Of a DNA stretch of 10,214 nucleotides, positions 1 through 5,395 are shown piece after piece (the stretch's first letter is position 1; every line of letters begins with the position of its first letter). The stretch is from Embleya sp040605455 (GTDB lineage Bacteria; Actinomycetota; Actinomycetes; Streptomycetales; Streptomycetaceae): NCBI RefSeq assembly GCF_040605455.1, contig NZ_JBEXCV010000234.1, positions 1-10,214 on the forward strand, written 5' to 3'. The position numbers and the translations under genes were made by a program. The notes under the pieces were generated by a model. It ran no database searches. It had not been told where the DNA came from and saw nothing but the letters and a program-made list of their open reading frames with translations.

Positions 1-40
1 CGACCGAGCGCCGACCCGGCTGTGGGTCGGCGCTCGGTCG
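1..40. terminator. Perfect 17-bp hairpin, likely terminator of a gene left of the window
   Basis: Positions 1-17 and 24-40 are exact reverse complements, enclosing a 6-nt loop (GGCTGT). The stem is almost all G/C. No T-run follows, which is common for actinomycete terminators. It probably ends transcription from a gene just outside the window, and it can fold on either strand. The stem may continue to the left of position 1. Confidence 0.6.
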
Positions 41-108
41 TCGTGGATGGGTCCTGGGCTTTCGGTGCGCCCGGTGCGGTCGGGAACGGCTCGGCTCGGC
101 TCGGGCAC

Positions 109-150
109 GGCGGCCCGGGTGAACGACGCGACTGGTCCACCCGGGCCGCC
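109..150. repeat. 13-bp perfect inverted repeat
   Basis: Arms GGCGGCCCGGGTG (109-121) and its exact complement (138-150) enclose a 16-nt spacer. This could be an RNA hairpin or a protein-binding dyad. No T-rich tail is present and no gene adjoins it, so the role is unknown. Confidence 0.5.
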
Positions 151-177
151 ATGGTGGGTACGAATCCGGGCGGGGAT

Positions 178-203
178 GGAACCCCGGTTCCGTACCGGTA
201 CGG
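178..203. repeat. Two adjoining short palindromes
   Basis: GGAACC-CC-GGTTCC (178-191) overlaps by two bases a perfect 14-bp palindrome CCGTACCGGTACGG (190-203). Compact palindromes of this size are typical operator sites for dimeric regulators. However, no gene start lies close enough to assign a target, so function is open. Confidence 0.4.
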
Positions 204-207
204 CGCG

Positions 208-287
208 GCGGATCGGTCGGCGATGGCCGGGAGGGTGCGCGTCCCCCGCGCCATTGAGGGGGAAGGCCCGGCCGCCGACCGATCCGC
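208..287. repeat. 15-bp perfect inverted repeat around a 50-nt spacer
   Basis: Positions 208-222 and 273-287 are exact reverse complements. The 50-nt interior contains further partial self-complementarity (GGCCGG near 225 against CCGGCC near 268). As RNA this would form a long stable stem-loop of about 80 nt. It may be a terminator, a structured RNA or the remains of a mobile element. Nothing in the sequence decides between these. Confidence 0.45.
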
Positions 288-292
288 AGCGC

Positions 293-457
293 TCAGTTCC
301 CTCGGCCCGCGGAGGCGGACGTCGGGTGGTCGGATGTCTCGGCCACCAGTCGGGGCAGGCAGTGCGCGCCCCGCCCGGTTCGCGTCTCGGCGTTGCGATA
401 ACCGCTTCTGGTGCCGCCGCCGCGGCCTCGGCCGGGCGACGAAGTGGAGCAGGTCAT
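293..457 (-). CDS. Possible 54-residue small protein (doubtful)
   Basis: I do not recognise this product. It is reported because its ATG is preceded by a good Shine-Dalgarno sequence (GGAAGGGA, about 6 nt upstream), which the other frames in this stretch lack. About 83% of its third codon positions are G/C, fairly typical for the window. The product is Ser/Thr/Gly/Arg-rich with two Cys (residues 3 and 33) and has no membrane segment or signal peptide. It begins with MTCSTSSPGRGRGGG. It lies downstream of the LysR gene on the same strand but beyond a strong hairpin at 522-559, so it would need its own promoter. It may be a chance frame, or a small peptide of unknown role. Confidence 0.2.
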   Translation of the reverse strand: MTCSTSSPGRGRGGGTRSGYRNAETRTGRGAHCLPRLVAETSDHPTSASAGRGN

Positions 458-521
458 CTCAGTTCCCTTCCATACCTGAATGACGGCGAGAATCGTTCCA
501 GGAGGAACCGTGTCGCGATCC

Positions 522-559
522 GAGAGACCCGGTCGCCGCCGGCGACGACCGGGTCTCTC
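522..559. terminator. 14-bp hairpin, probable terminator of the LysR gene
   Basis: Arms 522-535 (GAGAGACCCGGTCG) and 546-559 are exact complements with a 10-nt loop. It lies about 105 nt beyond the stop codon of the minus-strand LysR gene and is the first strong stem after it. Read on the plus strand it is followed by TCTGTG, with no long T-run. It can act on either strand. Confidence 0.55.
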
Positions 560-663
560 TGTGCGACAAGCGTGCGTCATGCGCGGGCCTCGGCCAAGTC
601 CGCCCAGGCTGCGGGAATGTGACGTGAAGGGTAAGCCGATCTGGCGCTTGGCACCGGTCGAGG

Positions 664-1647
664 TCAGCTCGCCTCCTCGCGGCGCCGGGATGGCTCGGGG
701 TTGGAATCGGTGGCATGGCGAACCGACTCGTCCACTCGCACGAAGCGATCCCGCAATCCCCGGCCGGCCAGCACGAACGCGTCCACGGCCGCGGTCAGTA
801 GCGGATTGCGATTGGCGGTGCGATAGAGCGCGGACACCCGGCGATGCGAAGGCGTGTGCGCCAGCGGCACGCCGACCACGCCCTCCCGGGCCTGATAGGC
901 CAGGCCCGGGACGATGGCGACGCCGGCTCCGGCGGCGACCAGACCCTGGACGACGTCGTAGTCGTTGCTGCGAAACGCGACCCTGGGCGCGAACCGATGT
1001 GCGGCACACACCCGGGACAGGCTCGTGGCGCCGGCCGTGTCCGGCCGCGTGGCCACCCACCGCTCCTCGGCCAGTTCGCCGACGTCGACCCCGTCCTCGC
1101 GAAGCGCGGGGTGTCCCCTCGGCAGCAGGAGGGCCAGGGTCTCCTCCACGAGCGGAAGAACCGTCAGCTCCTTCGGCCACACGCGCGGCACCAGGTCGTA
1201 TGCGAAGACCAGGGCCAGGTCCAGATCGCCGCTTTGCACCTGCGGCACCAGGTCGTCAGGCTCGGCCTCGTCCAACAGGATCTCGGCGGTGGGATGCAGC
1301 CGGGTCAACTCGGCCACGGCGTGCGGCACCATGCGTTCGCCGGCGGTGGGGAACGTACCCAGACTCAGCCGGCCGCTGCGGCCTTGCACCACGTCGCGGA
1401 TGTCGCGCTCCAGGCTGTCCAGCACGGCGATCGCGTCGCGCGCTCGATCGGCGATCGTGAAGGCGGTCCCGGTCGGCCGGATACCGTGTGCCTCCCGTTC
1501 GAACAGCGAGGTGCCCACGGCCCGTTCCAACGCGGCGATCTGCTGGGAAACTGCCGAGGCGGTGTATCCGGTGCGGCGCGCGGCGCGCGCGAACGATCCG
1601 GTGCTTACGACTTCGATGAGCGTGCGCAAGTGCAACGGGTTGAGCAT
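664..1647 (-). CDS. LysR-type transcriptional regulator
   Basis: A 327-residue protein with the standard LysR layout. A winged helix-turn-helix occupies about residues 1-60, with the family pattern LRTLIEVVSTGSFARAARR, then SAVSQQIAALERAVG and LFER. A linker helix and an effector-binding domain follow (about 90-295, beginning LSLGTFPTAGERMVPHAV). Length is close to the usual 290-330. The last 25 residues are charged and probably disordered. The start is supported by an AAGGAA ribosome binding site 5-10 nt upstream. It diverges from an amino acid dehydrogenase gene 126 bp away, the classic arrangement in which a LysR protein controls its divergent neighbour in response to a pathway metabolite. 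The effector is not known. The family assignment is very secure; control of the dehydrogenase is inferred from position. Confidence 0.93.
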   Translation of the reverse strand: MLNPLHLRTLIEVVSTGSFARAARRTGYTASAVSQQIAALERAVGTSLFEREAHGIRPTGTAFTIADRARDAIAVLDSLERDIRDVVQGRSGRLSLGTFPTAGERMVPHAVAELTRLHPTAEILLDEAEPDDLVPQVQSGDLDLALVFAYDLVPRVWPKELTVLPLVEETLALLLPRGHPALREDGVDVGELAEERWVATRPDTAGATSLSRVCAAHRFAPRVAFRSNDYDVVQGLVAAGAGVAIVPGLAYQAREGVVGVPLAHTPSHRRVSALYRTANRNPLLTAAVDAFVLAGRGLRDRFVRVDESVRHATDSNPEPSRRREEAS

Positions 1648-1660
1648 CAGGATTCCTTGG

Positions 1661-1676
1661 CCTCGCTCGAACGAGG
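1661..1676. promoter_or_regulatory. 16-bp dyad in the LysR/dehydrogenase intergenic region
   Basis: CCTCG-C-TCGA-A-CGAGG reads as a palindrome except for one mismatched base pair. It sits 14-29 bp upstream of the LysR start codon, overlapping where its 5' leader or promoter would be. A second, looser inverted repeat, TGGCAC (1685-1690) with GTGCCA (1710-1715), lies beside it. Either may be the LysR operator controlling both divergent genes. No clear -35/-10 pair was recognised. Confidence 0.4.
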
Positions 1677-1773
1677 TCTCGGGCTGGCACCTCTAGGAAC
1701 CGGCGGTGCGTGCCACGACGCTGTTGGAGCACGGTGTCCGTATCGATCGTTGGGATTGAGGGAGCGCTTCGAC

Positions 1774-2919
1774 ATGTCGGATGTCCTGTCGCTGATGGAT
1801 CAGTGGGGGCCGGAAAAGGTCGTCTCCGTGTCACACACCCGAACCGGGATGAAGGGCGTGCTGGTGATCGACAACACCGCCCGTGGCATGGGTAAGGGCG
1901 GTACCCGGATGTCCCCGACCGTGAGTACCACCGAAGTGGCCCGACTGGCCCGGGTGATGACGTGGAAGTGGGCGGCGGTCGACCTCTTCTTTGGCGGCGC
2001 CAAGGCCGGGATCGTCTACGATCCGGCCGGCCCGGACAAGGAGGCCGTCCTGCGGGCGTTCGCCCGAGCACTTTCGAACGAGGTGCCGAGCGAGTACGTG
2101 TTCGGCCTGGACATGGGCTTGACCGAGGACGACGCCGCGATCATCCAGGATGAATTGGGCGATCGGGGAACGGCCGTCGGCACCGATGCGGTGCTGGGCG
2201 GAGTCCCTTACGATCGGCTCGGGATAACCGGGTTCGGGGTGGCCGAGGTCGCCGACGCGTTGCTCACGCATGTCGGCTTGCCGCTCCGGGGCGCGCGGGT
2301 GGCGGTCCAAGGGCTGGGCGCGGTCGGCTCGGCCGCGATCCGCCGCTTCGCCGAACTCGGTGCGACGGTGGTCGCGGTCTCCTCCGTGCACGGCGCGTTG
2401 TACGACCCGCACGGCTTGGACGTGGCGCAGTTGCTGAGCTTGCACGCGGACAGCGGCGATCTCGCGGTCAAGGAATACTCGGGCGGGACCGTGCACCCCC
2501 TGGGATTCGAACTGTCGGTGCCGACCGAGGTGTTGGTTCCGGCGGCGATTCAGGACGTGATCGACGAGTCGGTGGCCGCCACGATCACCCCCCGGCTGAT
2601 CGTGGAGGGCGCCAATCTGCCCACCTCCGCGGCAGCCCAACGCGTGCTCGCCGATCGGGGCATCGTGGTGGTACCCGACTTCATCGCGAACGCGGGCGGC
2701 GTGGTGGCCGCCGGGTTCGCCATGGACGCGCGCTATTCGGCGTTTCGCCCCGATCCGGAGTCGATCCGCGCGACGGTGTCGACCAAGCTGCGGGAGAACG
2801 CCGTGCTCGTTCAAGAGGATGGCGCGCGTCGAGGGATCACCTCGCATGAGGCCGCGCGTTCGTTGGCCCAGGATCGGGTGTACGCGGCGATGCGGCTGAA
2901 GGGGCGGGTGCCGCGATGA
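1774..2919 (+). CDS. Glu/Leu/Phe/Val dehydrogenase family protein
   Basis: This 381-residue enzyme should catalyse reversible NAD(P)-dependent oxidative deamination of an amino acid to its 2-oxo acid plus ammonia in the cytoplasm. The N-terminal dimerisation/substrate domain carries MTWK (Lys65) and GGAKAG (Lys77), the two conserved active-site lysines of the family, and LDMG with Asp113. The C-terminal Rossmann domain shows GLGAVG at 180-185, EGAN at 278-281 and PDFIANAGG at 301-309. Length lies between leucine/valine dehydrogenases (about 360) and glutamate dehydrogenases (about 420-450). The segment around Lys77 resembles glutamate dehydrogenases. The substrate cannot be fixed from sequence by eye. 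The ATG at 1774 is chosen for its GAGGGAG site about 8 nt upstream; the frame stays open further upstream, but that part is antisense to the LysR gene. It stands alone and is probably controlled by the divergent LysR protein. Confidence 0.9.
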   Translation: MSDVLSLMDQWGPEKVVSVSHTRTGMKGVLVIDNTARGMGKGGTRMSPTVSTTEVARLARVMTWKWAAVDLFFGGAKAGIVYDPAGPDKEAVLRAFARALSNEVPSEYVFGLDMGLTEDDAAIIQDELGDRGTAVGTDAVLGGVPYDRLGITGFGVAEVADALLTHVGLPLRGARVAVQGLGAVGSAAIRRFAELGATVVAVSSVHGALYDPHGLDVAQLLSLHADSGDLAVKEYSGGTVHPLGFELSVPTEVLVPAAIQDVIDESVAATITPRLIVEGANLPTSAAAQRVLADRGIVVVPDFIANAGGVVAAGFAMDARYSAFRPDPESIRATVSTKLRENAVLVQEDGARRGITSHEAARSLAQDRVYAAMRLKGRVPR

Positions 2920-2940
2920 CCGCGTTGCCCCGGCGCGGAC

Positions 2941-2965
2941 GTCGTGATCGCGCGCGATCATCGAC
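2941..2965. terminator. Palindrome between convergent genes, possible bidirectional terminator
   Basis: TGATCGCGCGCGATCA at 2945-2960 is a perfect 16-bp palindrome. Flanking GTCG (2941-2944) and CGAC (2962-2965) extend the stem with one bulged base. It lies between the stop codons of the convergent dehydrogenase and TPR-like genes, the expected place for a shared terminator. The perfect palindrome leaves no natural loop, so the RNA stem would have to open at its centre. Confidence 0.4.
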
Positions 2966-3019
2966 CCGCGACCCCCTTCGCACGCCTGCGACGCGGTGAA
3001 CTCCGACGCTCGATCCGGC

Positions 3020-4018
3020 TCAGGTGTACAGGTCCAGGGACAACGGCATCTGGCAGAAGGTCTCGATCTCCTCTTGGAGTTCGCGCACCCGCGTCTCGCG
3101 CGCCCGCATCGGACGGCGCAACCGTACGTGCACCACCATCATCAGAGAGACCAATCCGTGCACACGCCAGGCCGAGTCCAGTCGAAGCACCGGGCGCAGT
3201 GCCTCGGTGGTCGCCTCGATCTCGTCCAGGCTCGCGTAGGCAAGGGCGATGGCGACCCGGGCGAGCATCTCGTCCGAGCGCGAGTAGCCGGCGGGGGCGA
3301 CCCCCTCGTAGCTGCTCAAGGCGCTCTCCGCGACCTCGATCGCCCGACGCTCCGCGCCGGGGATGAAGACCCGGGTCAGCGCCTCATAGGCACTTTGCCT
3401 GGCCGGATCGAAGTGCAACAGGCCGCCGACCTCGTCCAGTTCGTCCCGTCGGGACAACTCGCGGGCATCGGCGGCGGCGCGCAGTGCGGCCGAGGCCGCG
3501 AGGGCGTCCCCCAGCGTGGCCTGGGTCAGCGCGACGAGGGAGTGCAACCACACCGACGCCGTTCCCACTTCGGGGTCGCGCACGGAGGCGCCCAGTCGTG
3601 CATAGCGCAGCGCCTCGTGCACCCATCCGGCGCGATAGGCGATCAGTGACTGGACTCCGCGCAGCCACACTTCGGCGCTGGGGTCGCGCGCGTCCACGAC
3701 CGCGCTCAGCACTCCCGCCTGGGTCGTCGCCAACGCCTCGCGGGTATCTCCCAGGTCGTGTCGGGACCACCCGTGGATGCCGAGCGCGAGTGCCTTCGTC
3801 AACGGGTCGACCTGCGAACCGTCCGGATCCGCGGACCGCGGCTCCACCGAGGTGGCGCACCGGCGCACGGCGACCAGTTTGTCGTAGATCGCCGGGAGGG
3901 CGGTGTGCGGATACACCGCCGCCAGCCGCCGGACGGCCGCCGCCGTCCGCGCCGGGGACAGGAACTCGATCGCGTCCGTGAGCTCGTCCAGGGCGTCGAC
4001 CTTGTTCGGGAGTTTCAT
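3020..4018 (-). CDS. TPR-like helical repeat protein without DNA-binding domain
   Basis: A 332-residue, almost entirely alpha-helical protein rich in Ala, Leu and Arg. Paired helices such as ALALGIHGWSRHDLGDTREAL (about 76-96) and WLHSLVALTQATLGDALAAS look like tetratricopeptide-type repeats. The C-terminus, with RARETRVRELQEEIETF, resembles the tail of the TPR sensor domain of Streptomyces XRE-family regulators. Those normally begin with a helix-turn-helix, but here the protein starts directly with helices and has none. It may therefore be a partner or adaptor rather than a direct DNA binder. There is no signal peptide or membrane segment. The ATG has GGAGAG about 9 nt upstream. It carries upstream the same GTTACC-N19-GGTAAC dyad as the XRE/metallopeptidase operon. 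Its precise role is unknown. TPR-like architecture is moderately certain. Confidence 0.85.
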   Translation of the reverse strand: MKLPNKVDALDELTDAIEFLSPARTAAAVRRLAAVYPHTALPAIYDKLVAVRRCATSVEPRSADPDGSQVDPLTKALALGIHGWSRHDLGDTREALATTQAGVLSAVVDARDPSAEVWLRGVQSLIAYRAGWVHEALRYARLGASVRDPEVGTASVWLHSLVALTQATLGDALAASAALRAAADARELSRRDELDEVGGLLHFDPARQSAYEALTRVFIPGAERRAIEVAESALSSYEGVAPAGYSRSDEMLARVAIALAYASLDEIEATTEALRPVLRLDSAWRVHGLVSLMMVVHVRLRRPMRARETRVRELQEEIETFCQMPLSLDLYT

Positions 4019-4101
4019 GCGTTATCTCTCCGCCGATGCGAGATCGTGCCTTACCTGCCGCCAGGATGCAGCCCTCGGGCGCGCGCGCAAAGGTCGTTGC
4101 G

Positions 4102-4132
4102 GTTACCCGAACTCGGTAAACCCGAAGGTAAC
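4102..4132. promoter_or_regulatory. Spaced dyad GTTACC-N19-GGTAAC, copy 1
   Basis: GTTACC at 4102-4107 and GGTAAC at 4127-4132 are inverted with 19 bp between. The arms actually extend to 8 bp (CGGTTACC at 4100-4107 and GGTAACCG at 4127-4134). Within it ACCCGAA occurs twice as a direct repeat 15 bp apart (4105-4111 and 4120-4126). It lies 84-114 bp upstream of the TPR-like gene. The same arms with identical spacing occur at 7588-7618. Confidence 0.5.
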
Positions 4133-4161
4133 CGGGTCGCCACCGACCGCATCGAATCGAA

Positions 4162-4190
4162 AAGATACCGTACGAATATTTTATCCTCAA
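4162..4190 (-). promoter_or_regulatory. Candidate promoter of the TPR-like gene
   Basis: On the minus strand TTGAGG (4190-4185) is followed after exactly 17 bp by TATCTT (4167-4162). Each hexamer matches four of six positions of the housekeeping -35 and -10 consensus. Transcription would start near 4155, putting the dyad at 4102-4132 within the transcribed leader. Confidence 0.35.
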
Positions 4191-4404
4191 AATGTTGCAC
4201 CTGTCGACAACTGCCGCTGTTCGTGTCACGCCGCCGAATGTATGCTGCAAATCAGTTCCGCATCCCCCTTTTCCGGCAGGCGCCCGGATCGAGCGATGGC
4301 GCGGTGGCATTCGATCGTGATCCCGATCGATTCCGTAAGCGCTTTTCAACTGCGTGTCACCGCCGTGTCGCTTGTGCGCCGATTCCTGATATTGAGGAGC
4401 CCCC

Positions 4405-5331
4405 ATGACAACTGGCCTCGTACCCGACCGGCCCGTCATCACCGTCGAGATCTCGGCGGACCAATCCGTACGCGTGGCCGGTGAAACCGTCCCGGTTCCG
4501 CCGGGGGGCGATCCGCGCGGGACCGCACTCGCGGTCGTCGCGGAGCAGGCGCGCCTGCTCGGACATCCGGTGCGGGTGCACGCGGTGGAGGCGGACGGGA
4601 CGATCTTTCCGTTGAACGTGTACGCGGACCGCTCCATCGCCGAGGCGGGCGCGCCGATACCGGCGCAACGGCGTGGCCGGTTCGGCCGGCGTCGGGCCAC
4701 GCCGGAGGCCGCGGCCCCGGCGCCGGCACCCGTACCCCTTCGGCCGCCGACCCCGCCCGTCGCGCTCGTGCAGCCCTCGACGACCGGATCCGCGCCGATG
4801 GCGCCTCAGCCGACCTGGGCCCCGCCGGGCGCCGCCACAGAGCCGGCGGTGCCCGCGACCCGCAGGCTCACCGCGTCCGACCGGCTGCCCGACGGACTGC
4901 CCGCGCCCAAGCGGGAGCAGCGGTTGGTGCTGGACCTGATTCGCGGCGCGGTGCAGGCGGGGGACAGCGCCCGGGCCTTGGCGATGGCCGCCGACCTGGA
5001 CGCGTGCGCGGCCACAACGGCCGATCCGGCGGAGCGACTGGCCATGCGCGATGTGCACGGATATGTCGCCCTGGTCATGGGGCGACCCGAGTTGGCGGTG
5101 CGGTTGTACGCCGAGGCGGTCACGTTCGGTGACGCCTTGGCCGAGCCCGGGGAGTGGCCGGCGCGGATGGCCGCGAATGCGCACTTCTCCTGGTTGCGGG
5201 TCTCCGACTCGGCCGTGGCGGACGCGGTGGGCGAATTGGTGGTGGGCGCCTACGCGGCCGGTGGAATCGCGGATTCTCCCGGCGCGCGGGCGGCCCGCAG
5301 TCACATGGAGCGAGCGAGGGCTTGCGCCTGA
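4405..5331 (+). CDS. Three-part protein: small N-terminal domain, Pro/Ala linker, helical C-terminus
   Basis: I do not recognise a named function for this 308-residue protein. Residues 10-80 form a compact, probably beta-rich domain (VITVEISADQSVRVAGETVPVP, then VRVHAVEADGTIFPLNV), a type I associate with uncharacterised actinomycete proteins. A very basic patch (QRRGRFGRRR, 88-97) and a disordered Pro/Ala linker (98-150) follow. The C-terminal 160-305 region is helical and TPR-like (LVLDLIRGAVQAGDSARALAMAADLDACA, then VHGYVALVMGRPELAVRLYAEAV). No signal peptide or membrane helix is present. The start is well supported: GAGGAG 6 nt before ATG. It is divergent from another TPR-like gene, so the two may share control. 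A scaffold or regulatory role is a guess; the basic patch could contact nucleic acid or membrane. Confidence 0.85.
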   Translation: MTTGLVPDRPVITVEISADQSVRVAGETVPVPPGGDPRGTALAVVAEQARLLGHPVRVHAVEADGTIFPLNVYADRSIAEAGAPIPAQRRGRFGRRRATPEAAAPAPAPVPLRPPTPPVALVQPSTTGSAPMAPQPTWAPPGAATEPAVPATRRLTASDRLPDGLPAPKREQRLVLDLIRGAVQAGDSARALAMAADLDACAATTADPAERLAMRDVHGYVALVMGRPELAVRLYAEAVTFGDALAEPGEWPARMAANAHFSWLRVSDSAVADAVGELVVGAYAAGGIADSPGARAARSHMERARACA

Positions 5332-5360
5332 TCGCGCGGCGCGCCGACCAGACCCGATTC

Positions 5361-5386
5361 CGCGGCCCCGCTCCGGCGGGGCCGCG
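5361..5386. terminator. 11-bp hairpin between convergent genes
   Basis: Arms 5361-5371 (CGCGGCCCCGC) and 5376-5386 are exact complements around the tetraloop TCCG. It lies between the stop of the plus-strand gene ending at 5331 and the stop of the minus-strand metallopeptidase at 5396. It can therefore serve as a terminator for both. Confidence 0.7.
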
Positions 5387-5395
5387 CCGGGCCGG

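Larger units (their letters stand above)
1..663. other. Gene-poor region dense in inverted repeats
   Basis: No convincing protein gene is seen in this 663-bp stretch. The long open frames here give Arg/Gly/Pro-rich translations without recognisable domains and run antisense into the LysR gene. What stands out is dyad symmetry: perfect arms at 1-17/24-40, 109-121/138-150, 208-222/273-287 and 522-535/546-559, plus short palindromes at 178-191 and 190-203. A 5-bp tandem repeat (CGGCT, about 3.6 copies) lies at 87-104. A weak 54-codon candidate is listed separately at 293-457. Confidence 0.6.
4019..4404. promoter_or_regulatory. Divergent control region (386 bp)
   Basis: No gene is seen between these two divergent starts. 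The centre (about 4150-4200) is far more A/T-rich than the surroundings, as expected of promoters. It contains a spaced dyad at 4102-4132, a candidate minus-strand promoter at 4162-4190 and a looser dyad TCGATCG-N6-CGATCGA at 4311-4330. The latter is 75-94 bp before the plus-strand gene. A clear promoter for the plus-strand gene was not found; TATGCT near 4240 is a weak -10 candidate. Confidence 0.6.

Noticed and set aside
87..104. Tandem CGGCT repeats as a minisatellite or CRISPR-like array
   Set aside because: Only about 3.6 copies of a 5-mer with no spacers; ordinary for high-GC DNA.
500..512. AGGAGG followed 4 nt later by GTG at 510, a possible gene start on the plus strand
   Set aside because: The frame runs straight into the terminator-like hairpin at 522-559 and then antisense through the LysR gene, giving an Arg/Pro-rich product. 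Part of the AGGAGG also belongs to a short hairpin GTTCC-AGGA-GGAAC.
844..1773. Upstream extension of the dehydrogenase frame, open for 310 further codons
   Set aside because: It is antisense to the LysR gene and has no dehydrogenase-like sequence. The ATG at 1774 has a good ribosome binding site and fits family length.
3384..4700. Long minus-strand frame across the divergent region and both flanking genes
   Set aside because: It is out of frame with two well-supported genes, is extremely Arg/Gly/Pro-rich, and crosses an A/T-rich promoter region.
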